NCBI GenBank assembly: GCA_946886245.1
Contig: CAMPIF010000200.1
Coordinates: 1-7,570 of the forward strand
Length of the DNA stretch: 7,570 nucleotides
Source: Ectopseudomonas composti
GTDB lineage: Bacteria > Pseudomonadota > Gammaproteobacteria > Pseudomonadales > Pseudomonadaceae
Direction: 5' to 3'
Shown: piece after piece, positions 1 through 5,063 of the stretch
Numbering within the stretch: the first letter of the stretch is position 1
Layout of the letters: each line of letters begins with the position of its first letter
Program-made: the position numbers and the translations under genes
Notes under the pieces: generated by a model
Databases searched by the model: none
What the model saw: only the letters and a program-made list of their open reading frames with translations
What the model was told of the DNA's origin: nothing

Positions 1-8
1 CCCTACGG
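1..8 (-). repeat. Probable cut-off end of a fifth GTAGGG-type repeat
   Basis: The window opens with CCCTACGG, the perfect inverse of CCGTAGGG at 33-40. CCCTAC is the last six bases of a minus-oriented copy of the 21-nt repeat found at 35-55 and elsewhere. The rest of the copy would lie left of the window, so this is an inference. Confidence 0.4.
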
Positions 9-34
9 TGCCGCGCGTTGCCAGTGCACCTCCC

Positions 35-55
35 GTAGGGTGCGCCGTGCGCACC
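35..55 (+). repeat. 21-nt palindromic repeat, copy 1
   Basis: GTAGGG leads into a 7-bp perfect hairpin, GGTGCGC (39-45), loop CGT, GCGCACC (49-55). The same 21 bases occur inverted at 4158-4178 and 6012-6032, and with two mismatches at 5954-5974. It lies 33 bases beyond the stop codon of the minus-strand gene at 89-418. The size, hairpin and position downstream of genes resemble REP elements. Confidence 0.8.
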
Positions 56-88
56 GAATAAACCGAATCCACCGAGACACGCCACGTC

Positions 89-418
89 TCAAGCCGGTGT
101 CAGGCGCCGCCGCTCGGCGTGGATTTCCGGCAGGTCGCTGCGGCGCAGGTAAATGCGCAGCGGTTCGCTGAGGTTGACCCGGTCGTCGATGCGCTGTTCC
201 TGCAGCCAGGCCAGGCGCTGGCGATCCAGGCGCATCAGTTCGCCTTCGGCGCTGCTCCACACGTACTCGCAGGTTGGGGTGATGGTTTCGGCTGGCACGT
301 CGAGGCCGAAGCTGTCTTCGGAAAAACGCAGCAGGTACTGGCCGGTCTTGGCATTGAAGCCGACGAAGCCCTGCAACTGGTCGGCGGCCTGGCAGATATG
401 GGCGGAGCTGATACTCAT
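89..418 (-). CDS. Conserved-looking protein of unknown function, 109 aa
   Basis: I do not recognise a family or a catalytic motif. The protein is soluble, with no signal peptide or membrane segment. An N-terminal half with alternating hydrophobic and polar residues (about 15-60, including GFVGFNAKTGQYLLRFSED) suggests beta structure. A basic, Arg-rich C-terminal half follows (about 63-106). There are two cysteines, C9 and C50. The ATG at 418 is preceded by GAGG with a 6-base spacer. Codon use matches the genus, and this frame is the best of those covering the region. It is the last gene of the minus-strand cluster but is separated from the Nudix gene by a terminator-like structure, so it probably has its own promoter, which I could not identify. 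Its leader can fold over the SD (see 420-447). Real gene likely; function open. Confidence 0.75.
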   Translation of the reverse strand: MSISSAHICQAADQLQGFVGFNAKTGQYLLRFSEDSFGLDVPAETITPTCEYVWSSAEGELMRLDRQRLAWLQEQRIDDRVNLSEPLRIYLRRSDLPEIHAERRRLTPA

Positions 419-419
419 G

Positions 420-447
420 GCAAACCTCGGAGTCCTGTGGGGTTTGC
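420..447 (-). promoter_or_regulatory. Leader hairpin that could cover the SD of the 109-aa gene
   Basis: In the minus-strand transcript GCAAACC (447-441) can pair perfectly with GGTTTGC (426-420), which ends one base before the ATG and shares its GG with the SD GAGG. The stem is 7 bp with a 14-base loop. Such a fold would hide the ribosome site until melted or bound. The overlapping TTTGC-AC-GCAAA (443-454) is a short DNA palindrome that could instead be an operator. Only the inverted repeats are seen; a regulatory role is inferred. Confidence 0.35.
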
Positions 448-515
448 ACGCAAAACGAATGGTTCTGGTTATCGGCGCAGCCTAACGTCTGGGGTACGTT
501 CAGGCCTTGCCGTGG

Positions 516-545
516 ATCAAAAAACTGCCGGGAGCGGTTTTTGAT
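516..545. terminator. Imperfect bidirectional intrinsic terminator
   Basis: ATCAAAAAA (516-524) and GGTTTTTGAT (536-545) flank a short GC-rich core, CTGC/GCGG around the loop CGGGA. With one bulged A this gives about a 12-bp stem with A and T tracts on the two sides. It lies 15 bases past the Nudix stop codon and fits termination of that minus-strand transcript. The core contains one G-U pair on the plus strand but a C-A mismatch on the minus strand, so it may be stronger against plus-strand transcription. Confidence 0.6.
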
Positions 546-559
546 GTCGCGGGACTGTC

Positions 560-967
560 CTACAGCGATGGCTGGCGTTGCAGAGCCGGCAGCACCTGAT
601 CACGCAGCAGCGGTGCCAGGTCATCGGGCAGGGGTAAGGTGGTATCGAGCCAGCGCAGCTCTTCCAGCTCGGCGGCCGGCTGCACCGCGTGGGGCAGGGC
701 GGCGCGATAGATGTCTGCCTGCACCCAGGTATCGGCCTCGTTGGCGGCGGGCGCCTGGAACTGGCCGAGCGGTCGCAGTGCGCCGGCCTGCAGGTGCAGC
801 TCCAGCTCTTCGAACAGCTCACGCTCGAGCGCCGACAGCGCGTCTTCGCCCGCCTCACGCTTGCCACCTGGCAGCATGAAGAATCGGGTGTTGCGCTTGC
901 GCACGAGCAGCAGGCGACCTCGTGCGTCGAACAGGCAGGCGGCGGCGATATGCAGGGTGGTTGTCAT
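560..967 (-). CDS. Nudix (MutT-type) hydrolase, 135 aa
   Basis: Nudix enzymes cleave nucleoside diphosphates linked to another group, using metal bound by the Nudix box. The box is visible at residues 35-57: G35, E41, then R49-E50-L51-x-E53-E54. The usual late glycine of the box is replaced by Glu (L55-E56-L57). The fold is complete: an N-terminal strand with DARGRLLLVRKR (14-25), then FFMLPGGK leading into the box. Length is normal for a single-domain enzyme. I chose the ATG at 967 because the protein begins directly with the domain; the same frame opens further upstream to 1105, but those 46 residues look non-coding. No clear SD precedes this ATG, so translation may be weak or the start slightly different. 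The substrate cannot be told from sequence; nucleotide pool cleaning or ADP-ribose-type substrates are possible. It lies 137 bases downstream of the yebC-like gene on the same strand. Confidence 0.88.
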   Translation of the reverse strand: MTTTLHIAAACLFDARGRLLLVRKRNTRFFMLPGGKREAGEDALSALERELFEELELHLQAGALRPLGQFQAPAANEADTWVQADIYRAALPHAVQPAAELEELRWLDTTLPLPDDLAPLLRDQVLPALQRQPSL

Positions 968-1021
968 GGGGCAAGCACTGAACTGATGGCGTCTCTGGCG
1001 AAACCGCACAACGCAAGTTGC

Positions 1022-1067
1022 CAAGCTTCGCCCCGGGGCGGGGCTCCTGCGGGAGCTGGAAGCCTTG
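1022..1067. repeat. Folded intergenic element (three-way-junction potential)
   Basis: CAAGCTTC (1022-1029) pairs with GAAGCCTTG (1059-1067) with one bulge. It encloses two hairpins: GCCCCG/CGGGGC (1030-1044) and GCTCC/GGAGC with loop TGCG (1043-1056), which overlap by two bases. It sits between the stop of the yebC-like gene and the Nudix start. It may be a degenerate REP-like repeat or an RNA structure in the readthrough transcript. No function is shown. Confidence 0.4.
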
Positions 1068-1075
1068 TCTGATAG

Positions 1076-1096
1076 GGGCGCCGGATCAGGGCGCCC
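1076..1096 (-). terminator. Hairpin after the yebC-like gene, without a U tract
   Basis: GGGCGCC (1076-1082) and GGCGCCC (1090-1096) form a perfect 7-bp stem with a 7-base loop, 8 bases beyond the stop codon of the minus-strand gene. On the minus strand it is followed by CTATCAGAC, so it lacks the T run of an intrinsic terminator. It may stabilise the 3' end or attenuate transcription into the Nudix gene. Confidence 0.35.
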
Positions 1097-1104
1097 GGCG
1101 AACA

Positions 1105-1806
1105 TCAGCCGGCCAGACCGACATAGACGTTCTGCACGTCATCGTGGCCGTCGATGGCTTCGAGGAAGGCTTCGACTTCTTCCATCTGCTCCGGCGTCAG
1201 GCTGCTTACCGGGTTTTTCGGGCGGTAGCCGAGCTTGGCCGAGTTGACGGTGAAACCCTGCTCCGGCAGTGCCTTGCACACGGCGTCGAGGTCGGTCGGG
1301 TCGGTGATGAACAGGGTCGAGCCCTCGTCATCGGGCACGAAGTCCTGGGCACCGGCTTCGATGGCGGCCAGTTCCGGGTCGGAACCTTCTTCGCTGCTGG
1401 CTTCGATCAGGCCAACGTGGTCGAAGTCCCAGCTGACCGAGCCGGATGCACCGAGCTGGCCCTTGCGAAACAGCACGCGGATCTCGGCCACGGTGCGGTT
1501 GACGTTGTCGGTCAGGCACTCGACGATCACCGGCACCTGATGCGGGGCGAAGCCCTCGTACTGGGTGCGCTCGTAGTTGATCACTTCCCCGGACAGACCG
1601 GCGCCTTTCTTGATGGCGCGTTCGAGGGTGTCCTTGGGCATCGAGGCTTTCTTGGCCTGGTGCACGGCCAGGCGCAGCTTGGGGTTCATGTCCGGGTCGG
1701 CGCCGTTACGCGCGGCGAGCATGATTTCCTTCACCAGCTTGCCGAAGATCTTGCCTCGGGCATTGGCGGCGGCTTCTTTGGGTTTGGCTTTCCACTGGGC
1801 GCCCAT
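1105..1806 (-). CDS. YebC/TACO1-family protein (non-canonical N-terminus), 233 aa
   Basis: Family members were long annotated as DNA-binding transcription regulators (PmpR in P. aeruginosa); TACO1 and some bacterial members act in translation. The family landmarks run in order: [13 protein letters not shown] (16-28), [18 protein letters not shown] (51-68), YEGFAP (83-88), [12 protein letters not shown] (99-110), GSVSWDFDH (122-130), and the acidic end [11 protein letters not shown] (222-232). The start MGAQWKAK differs from the MAGHSKW start of the ruvC-linked YebC, so I read it as a second paralogue found in pseudomonads. The ATG at 1806 is fixed by AGGAG seven bases upstream; the same frame extends to 1869 but that part is not family-like. 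A TAGAAT -10 box lies at 1881-1886. Whether it acts on DNA or on ribosomes is open. Confidence 0.93.
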   Translation of the reverse strand: MGAQWKAKPKEAAANARGKIFGKLVKEIMLAARNGADPDMNPKLRLAVHQAKKASMPKDTLERAIKKGAGLSGEVINYERTQYEGFAPHQVPVIVECLTDNVNRTVAEIRVLFRKGQLGASGSVSWDFDHVGLIEASSEEGSDPELAAIEAGAQDFVPDDEGSTLFITDPTDLDAVCKALPEQGFTVNSAKLGYRPKNPVSSLTPEQMEEVEAFLEAIDGHDDVQNVYVGLAG

Positions 1807-1880
1807 CTGGGGTCTCCTGGCCGATAGGTGAGAGGGTGTCGCGGCGCGCAGAGGCGGCCGGACGATCACTTAGGCTGCGG

Positions 1881-1886
1881 ATTCTA
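1881..1886 (-). promoter_or_regulatory. Candidate -10 box for the yebC-like gene
   Basis: On the minus strand the sequence reads TAGAAT, five of six matches to the sigma-70 -10 consensus, 74 bases before the ATG at 1806. It lies in the gap after the small basic-protein gene. No good -35 is found at 16-18 bases (GTGCCG at 17). This is a plausible but unproven promoter. Confidence 0.35.
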
Positions 1887-1948
1887 GTGCCTTGCGGCGC
1901 CGGCGGCACGCGCAATTTCCCGGATGGTGTTTTTGCGGCAGGGGAGGG

Positions 1949-1971
1949 CCGACGCAGCGAGGCTGCGCCGG
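1949..1971. repeat. 10-bp hairpin downstream of the small basic-protein gene
   Basis: CCGACGCAGC (1949-1958), loop GAG, GCTGCGCCGG (1962-1971) is a 10-bp stem with one wobble-type pair. It starts 11 bases beyond the stop codon of the minus-strand gene at 1983-2114. No T run follows on the minus strand, so it is not a textbook terminator, but its place suits 3'-end formation before the yebC-like promoter. Confidence 0.45.
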
Positions 1972-1982
1972 CAGGCTGGAGC

Positions 1983-2114
1983 TCAGGCGTCCGCTGAGTG
2001 GCTGCCGAGCAGGGTCTGGCCGTGCTTTTTCTCGCGCTTGGCCATGCGTTTCTCATGCGCCGTTTTCAGCGGTTTCTTCTTGCCTTCTTTGTGTGAATCC
2101 ATGCTTTTGCTCAT
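1983..2114 (-). CDS. Small highly basic protein, 43 aa
   Basis: This short ORF begins MSKSMDSHKEGKKKPLKT and ends with TGA at 1983. About a third of its residues are Lys or Arg, packed in residues 9-30 (KEGKKK, EKRMAKREKK), with a more neutral tail GQTLLGSHSADA. There is no hydrophobic stretch. The ATG at 2114 has GGAG eight bases upstream; the next Met, at residue 5, has no SD. It looks like a disordered or helical nucleic-acid- or ribosome-associated peptide. From memory, similar Lys-rich small proteins are annotated as hypothetical in Pseudomonas. It is oriented toward the yebC-like gene, but a hairpin and a candidate promoter lie between. Function unknown. The SD, GC-rich codons and charge pattern argue that it is real. 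Confidence 0.65.
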   Translation of the reverse strand: MSKSMDSHKEGKKKPLKTAHEKRMAKREKKHGQTLLGSHSADA

Positions 2115-2317
2115 GGTCGCGTCTCCGGGAAGCAGTTCATTGACTGGGGGGATGCGTTCGGGTCACTGCCACCTCCTCGGCCCCTGTAGCCGACTGCAAT
2201 GCAATATCGCCTTTCAAGCATAGCTGGCGGGCAACACCCTGTTGCGAATCCTTGGTCGTCCTGGTGTCCGGTTTTTCTATGCTTGGTCTTCGTCGTCACT
2301 CGCTCGAGGAACTCACC
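2115..2317. other. Divergent intergenic region
   Basis: This gap separates the small basic-protein gene (minus) from the exported oxidoreductase gene (plus) and must hold promoters for both. A weak plus-strand -10 candidate is TATGCT in TTTTTCTATGCTTGG (around 2271-2285), with no good -35. No convincing minus-strand promoter, operator or RNA gene was seen. GAGGA at 2306-2310 is the SD for the plus gene. Confidence 0.4.
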
Positions 2318-3025
2318 ATGCCCCCTTTACTTCAGCGTTTCGCCGCTGCGCTCGGCCTGTTGGTATTGCTGGGCGGCGCCCCAGTGCTGGCACACGCGGA
2401 CACCTTGCGTATCGGCATCATCGGCACCGGCAATATCGGCGGCGCGCTGGCGCGATTGTGGGTCGAAGCGGGGCATGAGGTGATGATGTCCTCGCGCAAT
2501 CCCGAACGCCTGCAAGCGCTTGCCAGTGAGCTGGGCGAGCGTGCCCGCGTCGGCACCCCGCGTGAGGCGGCGGCCTTTGGCGAGGTGATTCTGCTGGCCG
2601 TACCCTATGGCGCGACGCCGCAGGTCGGGCGCGACTACGCCGCTGAGCTGGCTGGCAAGGTGGTGCTGGACGCCGGTAATCCGCGCCCGGGACGCGACGG
2701 GCCGATGGCCGAGGAGGCGGTCGAGATGGGCGCCGGATTGGCCTCGCAGCAGTTTCTGCCAGGCGTGCGCCTGGTACGCGCGTTCAACGCCATCTCGGCG
2801 CACACCCTGCGCAGCCAGGCCCATCGCAGCGGCGAGAAGCTGGCCATCGCGCTGGCCGCGGATGACGAGGCGGCGCTGGCGGTGGCGGCGCGTCTGGTGA
2901 GCGATGCCGGCTTCGATCCGGTGATCGTCGGGCCGCTGGCCAGCGCCAAGGCCTTCGATTTCAACAGCGGCGTGTCGGCGCGCATGCCCACCGCGCGTGA
3001 GCTGCGCGAATTGCTGGGGTTGTGA
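2318..3025 (+). CDS. Exported NAD(P)-binding, F420-reductase-like oxidoreductase, 235 aa
   Basis: Residues 30-235 look like the NADPH-dependent F420 oxidoreductase/COG2085 group: Rossmann motif GTGNIGG (36-42), the second strand ending in SSRNPE (58-63), whose Ser-Arg suits the phosphate of NADP, DAGNP (118-122) and VRAFNAIS (153-160). The residues before the domain form a Sec-type signal: a short polar start with R7, a hydrophobic core LGLLVLLGG (12-20) and a cleavage site AHA|D at 27/28. The ATG at 2318 has AGGA seven bases upstream. No twin-arginine motif and no cysteine are seen. Since NADP(H) is cytoplasmic, a Sec-exported enzyme would be odd: it may stay membrane-anchored, bind another ligand, or the true start may be TTG at residue 30, though no SD supports that. 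Pseudomonads lack known F420 synthesis, so an F420 role is unlikely. It precedes another secreted protein by 69 bases. Confidence 0.88.
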   Translation: MPPLLQRFAAALGLLVLLGGAPVLAHADTLRIGIIGTGNIGGALARLWVEAGHEVMMSSRNPERLQALASELGERARVGTPREAAAFGEVILLAVPYGATPQVGRDYAAELAGKVVLDAGNPRPGRDGPMAEEAVEMGAGLASQQFLPGVRLVRAFNAISAHTLRSQAHRSGEKLAIALAADDEAALAVAARLVSDAGFDPVIVGPLASAKAFDFNSGVSARMPTARELRELLGL

Positions 3026-3034
3026 TGGCGCTTG

Positions 3035-3054
3035 CCTGGCTTGCTCGGGCCAGG
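3035..3054 (+). repeat. Intergenic hairpin between the two secreted-protein genes
   Basis: CCTGGC (3035-3040) and GCCAGG (3049-3054) form a 6-bp stem with an 8-base loop, starting 9 bases after the stop codon. No T run follows. It may modulate readthrough or protect the upstream mRNA, if the two genes form one transcript. Confidence 0.35.
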
Positions 3055-3094
3055 GAACATGACGGCCCTGCGCAATCATCAAAAGGAGTTGTTC

Positions 3095-4135
3095 ATGTCG
3101 CGTCGGATGCTGATCTCGGCTCTGCTGCTGGCGGCGGGAATGGTCCAGGCAGCGCCCGAGCAGGTGCCGCTGTACCGGGAAATCAAGGACTGGGTGGTCG
3201 CCTGCGACAACCTGCGGGCATGCCAGGCGATCAGTGCTGCGCAAGGCTTTGATTACACGCCATTGAGTCTGCATCTGCAGCGTGCTGCGGGTGCGCAGGC
3301 GCCGTTGGCGTTGTCGCTGCACCATGCCGGGCGAGGTGGATATGCACCGCTGCAGCTCGATGGTCACGCATTATCCAGTGCCGGGCGCCTGCGCCTGGTG
3401 GACGAGGATGGTGAAACACTGCTGGCGGCCGAGGGGGCCGATGCCCAGGTCGTGCTGGCCGAATTGCGTAATGGTGCGCAGCTGCGTATGGCAGGCGATG
3501 GCGAGCACCAGGCTGTGGTGTCGCTCAGTGGGCTGTCCGCCGCATTGCTGCTGATCGATGCCGTGCAGGGGCGGATGGATACCCGCACGGCGTTGTACCG
3601 GTCGGGTACGCGCCCTGACAGCGAGGTGCCGGCGCCGCCGCAGGCGCCACGCCTGCGTGCCTATCCTGGCGCTGCGCCACTGAGCGAAGTCGAACAGCAG
3701 GACATCGCCCGGCACCTGATGGCCGCGACGCGCAACCAGTGGTTCGAGGAGGGCATGACAGACGAGCCTGAGGCCGAGGCCTTCGCGCTCAACGAGCGCG
3801 AGGCGCTGGTCATCATCCGTACCTGGTGTGCGGCCTACAACTGCGATTTCGCGGTCTATCGCGTCAGTCGTCAGTCGCCGTATGTCGAGCAGGACATGCA
3901 GATCGATCCGCTGCCGTTGGGGCACGATGGCTTATCCGGCTGGGTCAGTTATCAGCCGCAGACAGGCGAGCTGGCTTACCTGCACAAGGGGCGTGGCATT
4001 GCCGATTGCGGCGAGTCGGGCAGTTGGCGCTTCGATGGCGAGCGTTTTCAGTTGGCCTCGTTCAGCTTCCTGAACCGCTGTGCGGGGCGTAACCCCGGCG
4101 AGTGGCCGCAGCTGTGGCGGGTGATCGAGCCCTGA
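3095..4135 (+). CDS. DUF1176 family periplasmic protein, 346 aa
   Basis: Recognised as DUF1176 by its length and by the early motif IKDWVVACDNLRACQA (30-45). The molecular function of this family is unknown. A Sec signal peptide is clear: MSRRM, hydrophobic core LISALLLAAGM, cleavage near VQA|AP (about 19/20). Six cysteines remain in the mature part: C37, C43, C245, C250 (WCAAYNC), C305 and C329. An even set in near-neighbour pairs suggests three disulfides, in line with the periplasm. The C-terminal part has WxxC and GESGSW-type motifs. The start at 3095 is fixed by AAGGAG with a short spacer; the same frame opens earlier at 3032 without support. A shared transcript with the oxidoreductase gene upstream is likely but unproven. 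The gene ends convergently with the TauE/SafE gene, with one palindromic repeat between them. Confidence 0.88.
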   Translation: MSRRMLISALLLAAGMVQAAPEQVPLYREIKDWVVACDNLRACQAISAAQGFDYTPLSLHLQRAAGAQAPLALSLHHAGRGGYAPLQLDGHALSSAGRLRLVDEDGETLLAAEGADAQVVLAELRNGAQLRMAGDGEHQAVVSLSGLSAALLLIDAVQGRMDTRTALYRSGTRPDSEVPAPPQAPRLRAYPGAAPLSEVEQQDIARHLMAATRNQWFEEGMTDEPEAEAFALNEREALVIIRTWCAAYNCDFAVYRVSRQSPYVEQDMQIDPLPLGHDGLSGWVSYQPQTGELAYLHKGRGIADCGESGSWRFDGERFQLASFSFLNRCAGRNPGEWPQLWRVIEP

Positions 4136-4157
4136 ACCGGCGTGGGCAGTGAGGCGC

Positions 4158-4178
4158 GGTGCGCACGGCGCACCCTAC
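4158..4178 (-). repeat. 21-nt palindromic repeat, copy 2
   Basis: Exact inverse of the copy at 35-55. It occupies the 54-base gap between two convergent genes (3095-4135 and 4190-4924). Its 7-bp hairpin could serve as a 3'-end structure for both transcripts. Confidence 0.8.
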
Positions 4179-4189
4179 GGGCGGGGGAT

Positions 4190-4924
4190 CTACAGGTAGC
4201 GCCAGATCAGCTGCAGCCCGGCCAGCAGAATGCCCAGCCGCGCGATACGGTAGAACCACAGGTGGTTGACCCGTGATTGCAGCCACAGGCCGCTCCATAC
4301 GCCCAGCGGTACGATGGGCGCGAGCATCAGGCTCAGCAGCAGATTGTCCTCGGTGAACTGGCCCAGCGCCGCGTAGGGGAACAGCTTGGCGGCGTTGGTC
4401 AGCAGGAAGAACAGGTTGATGGTGGCGACGAAGCGCACCTTGTCCAGCTGCTGCGGCAGCAGGTGCATCATCACCGGCGGGCCGCCCGCGTGGGCGACGA
4501 AGCTGGTGAAGCCGGCCAGCGTCGACAGCAGTGTGCCGCGCCCTGTGTGCAGCGGTCGTGGCGCCTGGTTGCCAGCCACCAGGCCGAGCCCGACGAAGGT
4601 GATGGCGATGGCGCCGATCAGCAGGCCGATGGCGCGTTCGTCGAACAAGCCGAAGGTCATCGAGCCGATGGCGATGCCGATCACCGCACCCGGCAGCATG
4701 ACCTTGAGATTGGCCATGTCCCACTTGCCCCAGTAGGCCTTCAGGCCCACCACATCGGCCAGGCAGAGAATCGGCAGCATCACCGCCACCGCCTGTTTCG
4801 GCGAAGTGGCCAGTGCCAGCAATGGCACGGCGATGCCGCCCAGGGCGCCGCCGAAGCCGCCCTTGGACAGCCCGGTGAGAAACACGGCGGGCAAGGCGAA
4901 CAGAAGGAAATCGTGCAGAGTCAT
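4190..4924 (-). CDS. TSUP-family permease (TauE/SafE), 244 aa
   Basis: Integral inner-membrane protein of the TauE/SafE type, a family that includes transporters and exporters of sulfite, sulfoacetate and other sulfur or organic anions. The two-repeat design is visible: the first half opens with GLSKGGFGGALGG (18-30), and the second half carries the matching motif GFTSFVAHAGGPP (138-150). About seven to eight hydrophobic segments can be drawn, at roughly 5-18, 29-50, 78-92, 98-117, 131-150, 166-184, 196-215 and 226-243. Length is usual. The ATG at 4922-4924 is the natural start, but no good SD precedes it (GCCAGCCCC), so initiation may be weak. It diverges from the EamA-type exporter across 139 bases. 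A sulfur-related job is suggested by family and neighbour only; the substrate is not known. Confidence 0.92.
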   Translation of the reverse strand: MTLHDFLLFALPAVFLTGLSKGGFGGALGGIAVPLLALATSPKQAVAVMLPILCLADVVGLKAYWGKWDMANLKVMLPGAVIGIAIGSMTFGLFDERAIGLLIGAIAITFVGLGLVAGNQAPRPLHTGRGTLLSTLAGFTSFVAHAGGPPVMMHLLPQQLDKVRFVATINLFFLLTNAAKLFPYAALGQFTEDNLLLSLMLAPIVPLGVWSGLWLQSRVNHLWFYRIARLGILLAGLQLIWRYL

Positions 4925-4943
4925 GGGGCTGGCGTAACGCTAC

Positions 4944-4988
4944 AAAAGCGCGCAGGTTAGCAGCCGCCAGTGGCTGTGTGGCTTTTTT
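4944..4988. other. Nested hairpin ending in six T, in the divergent transporter gap
   Basis: AAAAGC (4944-4949) pairs with GCTTTT (4981-4986) around an inner stem CAGCC/GGCTG (4961-4965, 4972-4976). On the plus strand it ends in T6 (4983-4988), like a terminator, although no plus-strand gene ends nearby. On the minus strand it would lie in the leader of the TauE/SafE gene. The role is unknown. Confidence 0.3.
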
Positions 4989-5024
4989 CCATGGCGTCTG
5001 TGTCTATCTGCTGCGGGGTGAGGC

Positions 5025-5033
5025 TGCTCTAAT
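5025..5033 (+). promoter_or_regulatory. Candidate extended -10 promoter of eamA
   Basis: TGCTCTAAT contains TCTAAT (5028-5033), five of six matches to the -10 consensus, with the TGn extension just upstream. The -35 at 17 bases (TATCTG) is poor, as often seen with extended -10 promoters. It would give a leader of about 24 bases before the ATG at 5064. Confidence 0.45.
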
Positions 5034-5063
5034 GCCGGCTCACTCAACCTGAGGTTTGTGCTC

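Noticed and set aside
968..1105. Upstream extension of the Nudix ORF
   Set aside because: The extra 46 residues are Arg/Ser/Pro-rich, run through the folded intergenic element and precede a complete domain that starts at the ATG at 967.
1018..1827. 269-codon plus-strand open frame opposite the yebC-like gene
   Set aside because: It is the mirror of a well-supported family protein, has no SD, and its sequence is the His/Gly/Val-rich type typical of antisense frames in GC-rich DNA.
2111..2299. 62-codon minus-strand ORF whose TGA overlaps the ATG of the 43-aa gene (ATGA)
   Set aside because: The overlap looks like coupling, but the GTG start has no SD, the composition is not protein-like, and it covers the expected promoter region of the plus-strand gene.
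2327..3367. 346-codon minus-strand open frame across the oxidoreductase and DUF1176 genes
   Set aside because: It spans two real genes and their gap, is rich in His, Gln and Arg, lacks an SD and any recognisable domain.
4277..4960. 227-codon plus-strand open frame opposite the TauE/SafE gene
   Set aside because: Gln/His/Gly-rich antisense shadow with no hydrophobic core and no family motif; the minus-strand permease explains the region.
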